From: an uncultured Coriobacteriales bacterium
GTDB lineage: Bacteria; Actinomycetota; Coriobacteriia; Coriobacteriales; UMGS124
Assembly: GCA_902464015.1 (NCBI GenBank)
Contig: CABQHM010000002.1
Span: 1-64,000 of the forward strand
Reading direction: 5' to 3'
Length of the DNA stretch: 64,000 nucleotides
This document shows, piece by piece, positions 26,443 to 35,541 of this stretch. The notes beneath the pieces are model-generated. The model saw only the letters and a program-made list of their open reading frames with translations. It was not told the DNA's origin and searched no databases. Both the position numbers and the translations under genes were made by a program. The stretch's first letter is position 1. The number at the start of each line of letters is the position of its first letter.

Positions 26443-27796
26443 GGACGATATCGTAGGGGCGCAGGGGGCGGTCGCAGGTCATGCGGTAGGTTTCCATCTG
26501 ACGTGTGACGGCATCGACCGACACGGGGCCTGCCACCTCGGCATCCGCGCACGCGCCCTCGCCTCCGCTTGTCTGCACAGGCAACCAGCGCAGGTCGCGC
26601 ACGTGAAGGGGCTCGCTTGCGCAGCCCGGCGAGAGAACCTCGAGCTCGCTCGCGCAGTCGAAACGGTTGCGGGCGCGGAACGTGACTTGGTAGGCAACGG
26701 CATGGGCTGCCTCCTCGCTCGCGAGCCCGACAGTGGCATCAGTGCCCCCACGATCTGCGCACACAGCTGCACCAGCGGCGTCCGAACCCGGTTCGTCAGC
26801 ACTCAGCGCCACAGCCTCGCCCGCCTCATCTACTTGCTCACACTCCAGCACTTCGGCGACCCACATCCACTCGGACTGCGATTGGCGCAGATAGGGGGCC
26901 TGATGAGCCGGTCCGAAGAAGAAGCCCGTGCCATAGGGGTGATGCGAGACCGTCTCAAGCTCACTCGCAACAGCCGCCGGGTCCTCACCGTCGAGCACGC
27001 GCCGGTAAGCCCCCGTCACGGTCGCCGCGTAGAACGCACCGCGACCGCGGCCCTCGAGCTTGATCGAGTCCACACCTGCGACCTCGAGCTCGCCCAGATG
27101 CTCCAGCATGTTGAGGTCGCGCGAGCTAAAGAGATACGTCGCGCGCTCATCCTCCTCCAGCGTGAACGTCTCGCCCGGCCGCGACGGCTCCTCGAGCTTC
27201 CACTCCCAGCGGCACGGCTGCGTGCAGTGGCCGCCGTTGGCAGGGCGCCCGTTCAGGAAGTCGGATATGATGCAGCGCCCCGAGTACGACATGCACATGC
27301 TGCCGTGGGCAAACACCTCGAGCTCAAGGGAGGCGGGCAGGTCGGCGTGCATGGCAGCGATGTCGGCCAGCGACATCTCGCGGGCGCACACCACACGGCG
27401 CGCGCCCAGCTCGTGCCAAGCAAGCGCGGCGGCGGAGTTGGACACGCTCGCCTGAGTGCTCACATGCAGGTCGACCTCGGGCGCATAGCGCTTGGCCAGG
27501 GCAAACGCCCCCATGTCGGAAATGATGAGCGCGTCGACCCCAGACTTCTGCACGGCCTCAAAGTACGCCGGAAGCTCCTTCAGGTCATCCTCGTGCATCA
27601 CTGTGTTGCACGCCACATGCACGGCGACCCCGCGCTCGTGGGCGTAGGCACTTACCCACGGCAGGTCCTCCACCTTGAAATTGGAGGCGCGCTTGCGCAT
27701 GCCGAAGCGCTCGCAGGCAAGGTAGACCGCATCAGCACCGAAGCGAATTGCATACTCAAGCTGTTCTTTGCCACCCGCCGGCGCCAAAAGCTCCAT
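26405..27796 (-). CDS. U32-family peptidase (TrhP/YegQ-like)
   Basis: 463 residues. MELLAPAGGKEQLEYAIRFGADAVYLA starts a TIM-barrel domain. The family signature is clear: FAHGSMCMSYSGRCIISDFL followed by NGGHCTQPCRWEW, the cysteines that likely hold an iron-sulfur cluster in TrhP-like proteins. Members act in tRNA wobble-uridine hydroxylation or 23S rRNA modification rather than proteolysis. An acidic Ala/Glu-rich insert of about 50 residues (around 335-390) is unusual. The ATG at 27796 follows AAGGACGAGG. The gene's 3' end is duplicated at 24147. Confidence 0.8.
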   Translation of the reverse strand: MELLAPAGGKEQLEYAIRFGADAVYLACERFGMRKRASNFKVEDLPWVSAYAHERGVAVHVACNTVMHEDDLKELPAYFEAVQKSGVDALIISDMGAFALAKRYAPEVDLHVSTQASVSNSAAALAWHELGARRVVCAREMSLADIAAMHADLPASLELEVFAHGSMCMSYSGRCIISDFLNGRPANGGHCTQPCRWEWKLEEPSRPGETFTLEEDERATYLFSSRDLNMLEHLGELEVAGVDSIKLEGRGRGAFYAATVTGAYRRVLDGEDPAAVASELETVSHHPYGTGFFFGPAHQAPYLRQSQSEWMWVAEVLECEQVDEAGEAVALSADEPGSDAAGAAVCADRGGTDATVGLASEEAAHAVAYQVTFRARNRFDCASELEVLSPGCASEPLHVRDLRWLPVQTSGGEGACADAEVAGPVSVDAVTRQMETYRMTCDRPLRPYDIVRARRKPSEMPPE

Positions 27797-27913
27797 CGTG
27801 CGCACCTCGTCCTTTCTGTCAAAAACCAACAAAAACGGCCCTCAAAAGGTGCCCTTTCGCTAACAACCCACTCGATCGGTCAAAAAAGCCAATGTATCAG
27901 TCATTTTTGCGTC

Positions 27914-27950
27914 TGAAAGCGTTTTCAGGGCGCGATAAAACAAGTATTAT
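27914..27950 (+). promoter_or_regulatory. Promoter of the purine permease gene with LacI-type operator
   Basis: TGAAAGCGTTTTCA (27914-27927) fits the LacI/CcpA-type consensus TGWAANCGNTNWCA at every fixed position. Its end, TTTTCA, is also the probable -35 box, followed after 17 bases by TATTAT (27945-27950). Overlap of operator and -35 box suggests repression by a LacI-family (PurR-like or catabolite) regulator. A small AACCCA/TGGGTT hairpin lies in the leader, and the permease starts 76 bases after the -10 box. Confidence 0.6.
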
Positions 27951-28025
27951 GCCCCATGGTGCTCATCCTTAGGCACCCTGTGACACCAACCCACAAAAAT
28001 GGGTTGCTATCGAAAGGGAAGGGAC

Positions 28026-29453
28026 ATGGAGAAGCTCTTTAAGCTCAAAGCCAACGGCACCTCGGTGAAGACCGAGATCGCCGCCGGCCTCACGACGTTC
28101 ATGACGATGGCATACATCATCGCCCTGAACCCGAACCTGCTCACCAACTTCAGGTCGGGCGGAGGCGACGAGCTGTGGAACGCCGTCTTCCTGGCAACGT
28201 GCCTGGCCTCCGGCATCGCCATGGTTTGCATGGCGTTCTGGGCCAACAAGCCCTTCTGCCTTGCCCCCGGCATGGGCCTCAACAGCTTCTTCGCACTGGT
28301 CGTAACGCAGATCGCCTCCTTCACGGGCGCGAGCTACATCGCCTCCTTCCAGGCTGCCCTCATCATCGTGCTTGCTGAGGGCATCGTGTTCTTGATCCTC
28401 ACGCTGTGCAACGTGCGCGAAAAGATCGTCGAGGCCATCCCCTACGGCGTGCGCACCGGCATCGCCCCTGCTATTGGCCTTATGCTGCTCAACATCGGCA
28501 TCGGCTCCAACGCCGGCGTCTACGACAACAACGGCAACTGCTTCTACGTGATGCGCGACTTCTTCGGCTCGCTTTCGGCCACTACCGTGGCAACCAACAT
28601 GGGCGACGCCTACCCCACCATGGTGCTCACCGTGGTCACCATGTTCCTGGGCCTCTTCGCCATCATACTCATGGCCAAGCGCGGCATGCGCGCCGCCGTC
28701 ATCCTCGGCATGCTCATCGCCTCGGTCATCTACTGGGCCGGCGAGGCCATCTTCCTGGGCGTCGACCCGTTCGCCGGTCTTGCCACCGCCTCCTGGATGC
28801 CCGCCTTCGGCGCCATGGCTGAGCTCACGCTCTTCAAGTTCAACTTCGCCACGTTCTTCGAGATGGGCTGGTTCACCGTCATCACGCTCATCATCACGTT
28901 CTGCATGATCGACATGTTCGACACCATCGGCACCCTCGTGGGCACCGCTTCGCGCGCCGGTATGCTCGATGAGAACGGCAAGATGCCCCAGATGAAGGAA
29001 GCCATGCTCTCCGACTCCGTGGGCACCATCGTGGGCGCCTGCACCGGCACCTCCACCGTCACGACCTTTGTCGAGTCCGCCTCGGGCGTCGAGGCCGGCG
29101 GTCGCACGGGCCTCACCTCGCTCACCTGCGGCATCCTGTTCTTCGCCTGCATGTTCATCGCCCCCATTGCGGCCATCATCCCCGCACCGGCGACTTCCGC
29201 TGCCCTCATCTACGTCGGCATTATCATGCTCTCGGCCCTGAAGAAGATCGACCTCGACGACCTCGACCAGGTCGTTCCCGTGGCGCTCATGCTCATCGCC
29301 ATGCCCGTCTCCGGCTCCATCGGCCACGCCATCGGCATCGGCCTCATCGCCTTCACCGTCATGAACGTATGCTCCGGCAAGGCCAGCAAGCAGTACATCC
29401 TGACCTACGTCATCGCCGCCATCTTCCTCGTGAAGTTCTTCCTGGTGGCATAA
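28026..29453 (+). CDS. AzgA/PbuG-type adenine/guanine/hypoxanthine permease
   Basis: 475 residues with 12 or more hydrophobic segments. Family signatures include KTEIAAGLTTFMTMAYIIALNP at the start, APGMGLNSFFAL, IPYGVRTGIAPAIGLML, FDTIGTLVGTASRAG and the GTSTVTTFVESASGVEAGGRTGLTSL substrate region. It should import purine bases with protons. With guaD and the NCS2 permease this makes two purine importers within 30 kb. AAGGGAAGGG precedes the ATG. A long terminator follows at 29484. Confidence 0.9.
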   Translation: MEKLFKLKANGTSVKTEIAAGLTTFMTMAYIIALNPNLLTNFRSGGGDELWNAVFLATCLASGIAMVCMAFWANKPFCLAPGMGLNSFFALVVTQIASFTGASYIASFQAALIIVLAEGIVFLILTLCNVREKIVEAIPYGVRTGIAPAIGLMLLNIGIGSNAGVYDNNGNCFYVMRDFFGSLSATTVATNMGDAYPTMVLTVVTMFLGLFAIILMAKRGMRAAVILGMLIASVIYWAGEAIFLGVDPFAGLATASWMPAFGAMAELTLFKFNFATFFEMGWFTVITLIITFCMIDMFDTIGTLVGTASRAGMLDENGKMPQMKEAMLSDSVGTIVGACTGTSTVTTFVESASGVEAGGRTGLTSLTCGILFFACMFIAPIAAIIPAPATSAALIYVGIIMLSALKKIDLDDLDQVVPVALMLIAMPVSGSIGHAIGIGLIAFTVMNVCSGKASKQYILTYVIAAIFLVKFFLVA

Positions 29454-29483
29454 GGCACAACGCGCGCATACGACGCGCAGAGC

Positions 29484-29533
29484 AAGGCGCCCTGCGGGTT
29501 TGGCGATTTCCGCCGGCCTGCAGGGCGCCTTTT
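29484..29533 (+). terminator. Terminator of the purine permease gene
   Basis: AAGGCGCCCTGC pairs with GCAGGGCGCCTTTT with an inner imperfect stem, ending in CCTTTTCC, 31 bases after the stop codon. Confidence 0.75.
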
Positions 29534-29569
29534 CCGTGCGCTCGCTATAGATGAAGCAACGCTGGCCAG

Positions 29570-30181
29570 TTACCTGCGCTTATAGAGAAGCTTGGCCGCG
29601 CCCTTCTTGTTGACGGTCTCCACCTTGTGGACGGCCAGGCCCTGGGCGCCCTCCTCCTGCATGGCGGTCAGGCGGTAGAAGAAGCCGCCCTCGCGGTAGA
29701 CGTCCACAGCCACGCGCATGATGGCACCCTCGCGGTCGAACTCAACCACGGCACTCTTGTCGCCGGGTTCATGGAGCGCGACATCCTCCTCCACATGCAG
29801 GCACACGGGGCACGCCATGGCAAACCCGCGCTTGTCCACGGGCGCGTACTCCACGTGGCAGAACTTGTAGCCCGGGCTCTTCACGCCGACGCGCACATGC
29901 TCAAACGCGCCGAGCGGGCAGTTGTCAACGAGCTCCTCCGCCTGCGACATGATGGCGTTGAGCTGGGCAATTACACCCTCCAGGCACTCCAGGTCCTGCG
30001 ACGCCTTGAAGACGAACGTCGTGAACGTGCCGCCGCCCTTCTTGTTGGTGCTCAAGGGCACCATGCCCTGCACGCCACAGGGGAACGGCGCGGTCTTCTC
30101 CTGGGTGGGCTTCGCCACACGGTCGCCGGCGAGGCGGATCTTCTCGCCCCCGAGCTTGTCGTTTGACCCTACGAACTCCAT
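29570..30181 (-). CDS. Conserved-looking protein of unknown function
   Basis: 203 residues, soluble, no signal peptide and no membrane helix. I do not recognise the family. It has a Gly/Lys-rich stretch (LSTNKKGGGTFTTFVFKA), a central helix with ECLEGVIAQLNAIMSQAEELV, and a Cys/His cluster (KFCHVEYAPVDKRG, MACPVCLHVEE) that could bind a metal. The start MEFVGS is preferred over the longer frame to 30223 because AAGGAG lies 10 bases before it. Codon use matches neighbouring genes, so it looks real. Confidence 0.65.
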   Translation of the reverse strand: MEFVGSNDKLGGEKIRLAGDRVAKPTQEKTAPFPCGVQGMVPLSTNKKGGGTFTTFVFKASQDLECLEGVIAQLNAIMSQAEELVDNCPLGAFEHVRVGVKSPGYKFCHVEYAPVDKRGFAMACPVCLHVEEDVALHEPGDKSAVVEFDREGAIMRVAVDVYREGGFFYRLTAMQEEGAQGLAVHKVETVNKKGAAKLLYKRR

Positions 30182-30315
30182 GCTTTCCACGCTCCTTCGC
30201 TGTTTTGCACTCGCATGCATCATACAGGCAAAGCCATTGGCCCGTCTCGCGACAGCCCCGGTCTTGAAAAGGTTAGAATCAAAGAATGCGAAAATCCCAG
30301 GCCGGAAGGACCGTC

Positions 30316-31668
30316 ATGAACCACGCCGCGCAGCATCCCGACACACACGCCAGCTCTCGTTTTGAGCTCCAAGGTGGCGGTGCGTCCCTCACCCAGGATT
30401 GCGCGCGCGGCCAGCAGGGGCTCACGCGCCGCTCGTTCTCGACGTATCTGGCCACCGCGGCCGTGGGAACGCTGGGCCTTGCCTGCACCGCGTGCGGGGC
30501 GGAAGACGCAAGCTCGAACGCGGCCCATCTCGTTACCTCCGCGGTTCCCGGCGACATCGCGGCGCCGGGCACAGGCGACGCGCCTGCATACTCGGGGGAC
30601 ACCCGCATCACGTTCTGCGCCGTGGGCGACAACCTCGCCAATGAGCGCACCCTGGAGATTGCCGAGATGTGGGGAGGCGCCGGGTCGAGCGACGGCGTGT
30701 ACGACTTCTCGCCCCTGTACCGCGAGATCGCGCCCATCGTGAGCGGCTTTGACATCGCCTTCGTCAACCAGGAGACCGTCCTGGGAGGCAACACCGACTG
30801 GGACTGGAGCGGCTACCCCAGCTACAACACGCCCGACTCCATGGCACAGGCGCTGGTAGATGCGGGATTTGACGTGGTGAGCTCCAACACCAACCACACC
30901 TACGACTACTGGACGGGCCCCATCGAGCACATGCAGCAGCTGTGGAAGGGCTACCCGAACATCGCCTTCATCGGCAGCTACACCGACGAGGAGGACCGCG
31001 CGCAGGTGCGCGTGGTGGAGCGCAAGGGCGCCAAGGTCGCCTTCCTCTCCTATTCCTACGGCCAGAACGGCTACGACCAGGCCGATCTGCCCAATGACTA
31101 TTACGCCGTGCCCTGGGATGCCGCCGCGTTCGCGCAGGACTACGCGCGTGCCCGCGCGGCGGCCGACGCCGTGGTGGTGTACATGCACGGCGGCGAGGAA
31201 TACACAAGCGAGCCCAACGACTGGCAGCGCGAAGTGGCCCAGACCTGCGCCGACGCCGGAGTCGACCTGGTCATCGGCAGCCACGCCCATGTCATCCAAA
31301 GCTTTGAGCAGGTACCGCGCGCAGACGGCAGCGGCACCATGCCGTGCGTCTACGGCCTGGGCGACTTCGTGAGCAGCTACACCGACTATCCCGAGACGGT
31401 GCTTTCGGGCATGTTCAGTTGCGATATTGTGATATCTGCCTCCGGATCGGTCAGTATCGAAAACCTTGCCTGGACCCCACTCGTAGAATACTGGACCTAC
31501 TCGGCAGACGGCACGCCCGATGACTACGTACGCCTCGTGAGCACCATGAGCGCCGAAGAAGCCGCCGGCGACTACCTGCTGTCGAGCCTGGGAAGCGACG
31601 CCCTCGCCTGGATGCAGGAGCATACGGCCGAGGTCGTTGGCAACTCCGGGATTACCATCAAAGACTAG
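30316..31668 (+). CDS. CapA-family (poly-gamma-glutamate-synthesis-like) lipoprotein
   Basis: 450 residues. A twin-arginine lipoprotein signal (LTRRSFSTYLATAAVGTLGLACTAC) is followed by the PGA_cap metallophosphoesterase-like fold: FCAVGDNLANE, FVNQETVLGG, SSNTNHTYDYW, YMHGGEEYTSEPNDWQ and IGSHAHVIQ, the expected metal-ligand blocks. CapA proteins act at the cell surface in capsule or cell-wall polymer handling; no capB or capC is nearby. The ATG at 30316 has GGAAGGA 6-8 bases upstream and is preferred to the one at 30286. It is followed closely by the ThrE-like gene. Confidence 0.8.
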   Translation: MNHAAQHPDTHASSRFELQGGGASLTQDCARGQQGLTRRSFSTYLATAAVGTLGLACTACGAEDASSNAAHLVTSAVPGDIAAPGTGDAPAYSGDTRITFCAVGDNLANERTLEIAEMWGGAGSSDGVYDFSPLYREIAPIVSGFDIAFVNQETVLGGNTDWDWSGYPSYNTPDSMAQALVDAGFDVVSSNTNHTYDYWTGPIEHMQQLWKGYPNIAFIGSYTDEEDRAQVRVVERKGAKVAFLSYSYGQNGYDQADLPNDYYAVPWDAAAFAQDYARARAAADAVVVYMHGGEEYTSEPNDWQREVAQTCADAGVDLVIGSHAHVIQSFEQVPRADGSGTMPCVYGLGDFVSSYTDYPETVLSGMFSCDIVISASGSVSIENLAWTPLVEYWTYSADGTPDDYVRLVSTMSAEEAAGDYLLSSLGSDALAWMQEHTAEVVGNSGITIKD

Positions 31669-31731
31669 CGAAGGGCTGTGTGAGCAGCTCAGTTGCACAT
31701 GCGCTCATGCGCGAAACCAGCGGGAGCAGGA

Positions 31732-33183
31732 ATGAACGAGGAGCAACAGGGCACGGCGACCATGCAGGCAACCAGGGAGGAGAACGCTCAACCGGCTCAA
31801 AGCCAGCATGAAAACGAGCTTGAGGCTATCATCGATCGCCTGCTTACGAACGACCCCTCCTCGCATCACGAGATATTCAATCGCCTCAAGATGGACTGGC
31901 ATGCCACGGTGGAGGAGCACGGCGACGTCCTGGCAACCAAGGCCGGCATCACCGCGAAGTCGTCTATCGTGACGCGCACGGGCAAGCTCATGCTCTCGAG
32001 CGGAACCGGAGCCTATCGCGTTGAGGCCACCATGCAGCATGTGGGTTCGCTGCTGGGTGTGTCATGCACGGCCGACGTCAGCCTTGTCTCCATCGACTCC
32101 ACCGTGTCGGACGGCCGCTCGTCATTCACCGAGGTCGTGTCGCTGCCCAAGACCGGCGTCAACACCGAGCGCATCCAGATTATGGAGCGCTTCCAAGACG
32201 AACTTGAGGCCAACCTCGACACGCTTACCGTAAACGACGTCCACAAGATGCTCGACGAGATTGAGCACCGCAAGCCCCGCTACAGCGCCTGGCAGCTTGG
32301 CCTGGCGTCGGGCTTTGCATGCTTCGCCTTCGTGTTTTTGCTCGGCGGCGGCCTCATCGAAATGACCGGCGCGCTCATCGGAGCGGGATTTGGCAACTTC
32401 ACACGCGTGACGCTTGGCAGAAAGCACTTCAACCACTTCGGGGCGAACATACTGTCGGTCGCGTTGGCCGGCCTTCTCTACCTGGGCACGCTTGGCGTGC
32501 TGTCCCTCTTTATCCCCGATGCGTTCCAACACGAGGCAGGCTATATCGGAGCACTGCTTTTCGTCATCCCCGGTTTCCCGCTCATCACAAGCGGGCTGGA
32601 CTTCGCGAAGTTCCGCTTCGCCTCGGGCGTGCAGCGGCTCACCTATGCGGGCACCATCGTGTTCCTCGCCACTATCACCGGCTGGATCGTGGCCATGATT
32701 GTGGGCTTCACGCCCAACGAGTTCGTGCCGCAGGGCCTCGACCCCGTGTCAACCTGCCTGCTCAGGTGCCTCATGAGCTTCGTCGGCGTGTTCGGCTTCT
32801 CCATCATGTTCAACTCGACGCCGCGCATGGCCTTCACTGCGGCCTGCATCGGCCTTGTCGCCAACACGACGCGCCTGGAACTCATCGACCTTGCCGGCAT
32901 GTTGCCTGAGTCGGCAGCCCTCATCGGCGCACTCATCGCAGGACTTCTCGCATCGTTTGTGGGCCTCAAGATGACGCTGCCGCGCATCAGCCTCACCGTG
33001 CCGTCCATCGTCATCATGGTACCGGGCCTGTACCTGTACCGCGCGATGTACTACCTGGGCATTCTCGACGCAGGCGACGCCCTGTCGTGGGGCCTGCGCG
33101 CAATGATCATCATCTTCTGCCTACCCATCGGCCTGGCGCTCGCCCGTATGCTTACCGACAAGAGCTGGCGCTACGACGGATAG
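31732..33183 (+). CDS. ThrE-type threonine/serine exporter
   Basis: 483 residues with both ThrE halves fused. The soluble N-terminal domain (LMLSSGTGAYRVEATMQHVGSLLGV, a DUF1212 hallmark) is followed by about ten transmembrane helices, with the second (ThrE_2) part ending in SWRYDG. It exports small hydroxy amino acids or related compounds. The ATG at 31732 follows GGAGCAGGA, 63 bases after capA, so the two are probably cotranscribed. Confidence 0.82.
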   Translation: MNEEQQGTATMQATREENAQPAQSQHENELEAIIDRLLTNDPSSHHEIFNRLKMDWHATVEEHGDVLATKAGITAKSSIVTRTGKLMLSSGTGAYRVEATMQHVGSLLGVSCTADVSLVSIDSTVSDGRSSFTEVVSLPKTGVNTERIQIMERFQDELEANLDTLTVNDVHKMLDEIEHRKPRYSAWQLGLASGFACFAFVFLLGGGLIEMTGALIGAGFGNFTRVTLGRKHFNHFGANILSVALAGLLYLGTLGVLSLFIPDAFQHEAGYIGALLFVIPGFPLITSGLDFAKFRFASGVQRLTYAGTIVFLATITGWIVAMIVGFTPNEFVPQGLDPVSTCLLRCLMSFVGVFGFSIMFNSTPRMAFTAACIGLVANTTRLELIDLAGMLPESAALIGALIAGLLASFVGLKMTLPRISLTVPSIVIMVPGLYLYRAMYYLGILDAGDALSWGLRAMIIIFCLPIGLALARMLTDKSWRYDG

Positions 33184-33191
33184 AACGTGCG

Positions 33192-34847
33192 TTACAAGAG
33201 AGCCTGCACGCGCCCCCAAAGCTCACCTGCCATGCAGGCGGCAAAGACAGGGGTGAGGCCCTCGGTCTCGAAGGCAGCCCAAACGCCCAGCTCAATGCCC
33301 TTCTCGGTAGGTGTCATGTCGCGCGGGTCGAGCATATCGGCCGCAGTGAGGGCACGCAGGAGGTCCTCAGCTGAGATGGCGGGAGACTCCGCCAGGCAAC
33401 CCTGCTGCGCCCAGAGATCAAGCAGGCCCTGCAGGTCGATGTAGCCCATCTCCCGAGCCTGCTCAGGCAGGAGGATGTCCTCGGGAGCGGAGTAAGGTGC
33501 GGGGGCAACAGACGCCGGCGACTCGGGGGCGGGCTCCTCGGAAGCGGATTCCTCAAAGGTGGGCGACTCAAAAGACGCTCCGGAAGCAATCGTTTCCGTA
33601 ACAGCCTCATGAGCAGGCGTTTCAAAAACGCACGTCTCAAAAACCGTTGCTTCAGGAGCTGCCCCAAGGGTTGTCATCCCCGCAATTGGCTTGTTGTCGG
33701 CGAGCCCATCACCGGCGGGTGTGCCCGAAGCAATCGGCTCTACAACGGCTTTCTTTGCAGCGAGCTGCCCAGAAACTGGTCCGCCCTTGATTAGGACGTC
33801 GCCAGCCGCCATCGTAACAGGCATTTCGGCGACGGGCGTTTCGACAGCAGCATTACGGCCCGGCATCTCGGAGACAGATGCCTCGGAAGCAGCCATATTA
33901 GCAACGCCGCCCGTAACGGAAGACCCCTCAACGGAGAGCATCTCAGCAGCGTTCTCTACGGCGGGCTTTTCAGGCGCCACCCCATTGCCATCGCCTGCGG
34001 ATTCGCTCTCCGGCAGCACGCTCAGCGCCTCATCGGGCGAGGCGCAGGCAACGCGAGCCTTGCATCCGGCCTGCTCAAGCGCCGCTTCGATGGCCGCAGT
34101 CGCGCGGCTGGGAGCGTTGTACTGGCGCGACAGGTACAGTGCCACGACATCCTTGAGGCCCGGCCATGCGTATGCTTCCACCGTGGAGGCCGCCTGGGCG
34201 TTCGAGAAGTTGCCGCGCACGTCCACCGCAAAGCGCACCTGGGGGTTGGCCTGGGCTGCCTCGTCGAGCAGGCTCGTGTCGTAGTTCGCCTCGATGGCAA
34301 GCAGGCGCGCATGGGGCAGCTCGCTTTGTGCCTCGCGGCTCAACACGCCCACGTCGGAGAGCAGCACGAGAGAGTCGGCCCGTTCACCAGCCTCATCGCC
34401 CGTGGCGCGCGTCTCAAAACGAAAGTTGTAGCAGCTGCCCTTGTCCTCGTTGTTGTGGAAGGTGCGGAAAGGACGCGCACACACGTCGCCCACCCAGAAG
34501 GGCTGCTTGGTGTGAAACTCGCATACATCGGCGATTCCCTGCAACTCCTGGAGCACAGGGCTTGCAGCCAGAACGCCCGGCTCGACGTACACCTGGGGCG
34601 CCACGCCGCGCTTCAGCAGCCACGTCAGCGTCGACTTGAGGCCTTTGACCTGGTTGGAATGGCAGTGTGTAATAAGGAACGCTTGAACCTTAAACGGGAT
34701 AAGCCCCGTCTGAGCGCACGCGTCGGCAAACGTCGCGCCCGTGATGCCACAGTCGACGCAGACGAATTCCTCGGCACCCGCCAGACGCACGGCGGCGCAC
34801 GAACCCTTGTCGCCGCTTCTCAGCACATGCAGCTCAAGCATTCCCAT
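33192..34847 (-). CDS. Metallo-beta-lactamase-fold protein with degenerate metal motif and long linker
   Basis: 551 residues in three parts. Residues 1-265 follow the YycJ/WalJ-like hydrolase fold, but the HxHxDH metal motif reads ITHCHSNQVKGL (H61, H63, then N65 and Q66 instead of Asp and His). Later elements such as FRTFHNNEDKGSCYNFRF and VLLSDVG are present. Residues about 280-460 are a Glu/Ala/Pro/Thr-rich low-complexity linker with loose repeats of ETP and SG units. The last ~80 residues (EQAREMGYIDLQGLLDLW..., MTPTEKGIELGVW) resemble KilAC-like phage antirepressor ends, a weak match. It lies 9 bases after the small membrane-protein gene, likely in one operon. Enzyme activity is doubtful. 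Confidence 0.7.
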   Translation of the reverse strand: MGMLELHVLRSGDKGSCAAVRLAGAEEFVCVDCGITGATFADACAQTGLIPFKVQAFLITHCHSNQVKGLKSTLTWLLKRGVAPQVYVEPGVLAASPVLQELQGIADVCEFHTKQPFWVGDVCARPFRTFHNNEDKGSCYNFRFETRATGDEAGERADSLVLLSDVGVLSREAQSELPHARLLAIEANYDTSLLDEAAQANPQVRFAVDVRGNFSNAQAASTVEAYAWPGLKDVVALYLSRQYNAPSRATAAIEAALEQAGCKARVACASPDEALSVLPESESAGDGNGVAPEKPAVENAAEMLSVEGSSVTGGVANMAASEASVSEMPGRNAAVETPVAEMPVTMAAGDVLIKGGPVSGQLAAKKAVVEPIASGTPAGDGLADNKPIAGMTTLGAAPEATVFETCVFETPAHEAVTETIASGASFESPTFEESASEEPAPESPASVAPAPYSAPEDILLPEQAREMGYIDLQGLLDLWAQQGCLAESPAISAEDLLRALTAADMLDPRDMTPTEKGIELGVWAAFETEGLTPVFAACMAGELWGRVQALL

Positions 34848-34856
34848 GATGAATCG

Positions 34857-35363
34857 CTACGCTCTCTTGGTCTTGGCGGGCGCAGTCTTGACGAGACGCT
34901 CGTCGTTGAAGACGCGCTTGAGGGCGCGTTCGCAGTCTTCGATGTCCATGCCGTAGTCCTCGCAGGCCAAAAGCGCCACCACAAAGGGACGCTTGGCCGA
35001 GATGTCGCGTGCAATCGTGGGGCTGCCCGCGCCGCTCAAGTGACGCGCCGCAGCGGCGGCCTCGTCCTTGGACGACTTGCCTACCAGGCAGTGCAGGTAC
35101 GAGTTCATCGACGACTTCATCGTCTTCTTGTCCTCATAGGTAAGAATGACGAAGCACCCTTCCGTCTTGTCGGGCATGGGAATGCTCGTGAGCCACTTCA
35201 TCTTCGCGACAAGCTTGCCCCGAGAGGACGGCTTGGCCTCGTCTTCGAGCAGCTCGTACACCGAATCGATTTGAGCGTCGGAGTCGCCCATCCCCACACC
35301 GGCGCGGCGCAGCACCACGGCGGCAATGACGATGCCCAGGAAAATGAGGATGACAAAAATCAT
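34857..35363 (-). CDS. Small membrane-anchored protein of unknown function
   Basis: 168 residues: one N-terminal transmembrane helix (MIFVILIFLGIVIAAVVL), then a soluble cytoplasmic part with two similar halves (KWLTSIPMPDKTEGCFVILTYEDKKT and a C-terminal ARDISAKRPFVVALLACEDYG helix pair). I do not recognise the family. The chosen ATG has only a weak AGAAACGGG upstream. It is followed 9 bases later by the metallo-beta-lactamase-fold gene. Confidence 0.6.
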   Translation of the reverse strand: MIFVILIFLGIVIAAVVLRRAGVGMGDSDAQIDSVYELLEDEAKPSSRGKLVAKMKWLTSIPMPDKTEGCFVILTYEDKKTMKSSMNSYLHCLVGKSSKDEAAAAARHLSGAGSPTIARDISAKRPFVVALLACEDYGMDIEDCERALKRVFNDERLVKTAPAKTKRA

Positions 35364-35541
35364 GGCGAACCCGTTTCTCGTAAGGAGGCGGTAAAAAAGC
35401 AATGTGTCAAGTATACGCATGCGCAAGGCTTGTGGGGAGCAGGATTCTGGGTGTCATCTGATTGCTTGCTCATATGTTGATATGCACATCTACCAGCTCA
35501 AACAGGCGTTCACATGTATATTTTGGGTCAATTGGGACGTG

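Noticed and set aside
27833..28025. Purine riboswitch before the AzgA/PbuG-type permease
   Set aside because: No three-way junction with the conserved loops is visible; the region is better explained by a LacI-type operator and promoter.
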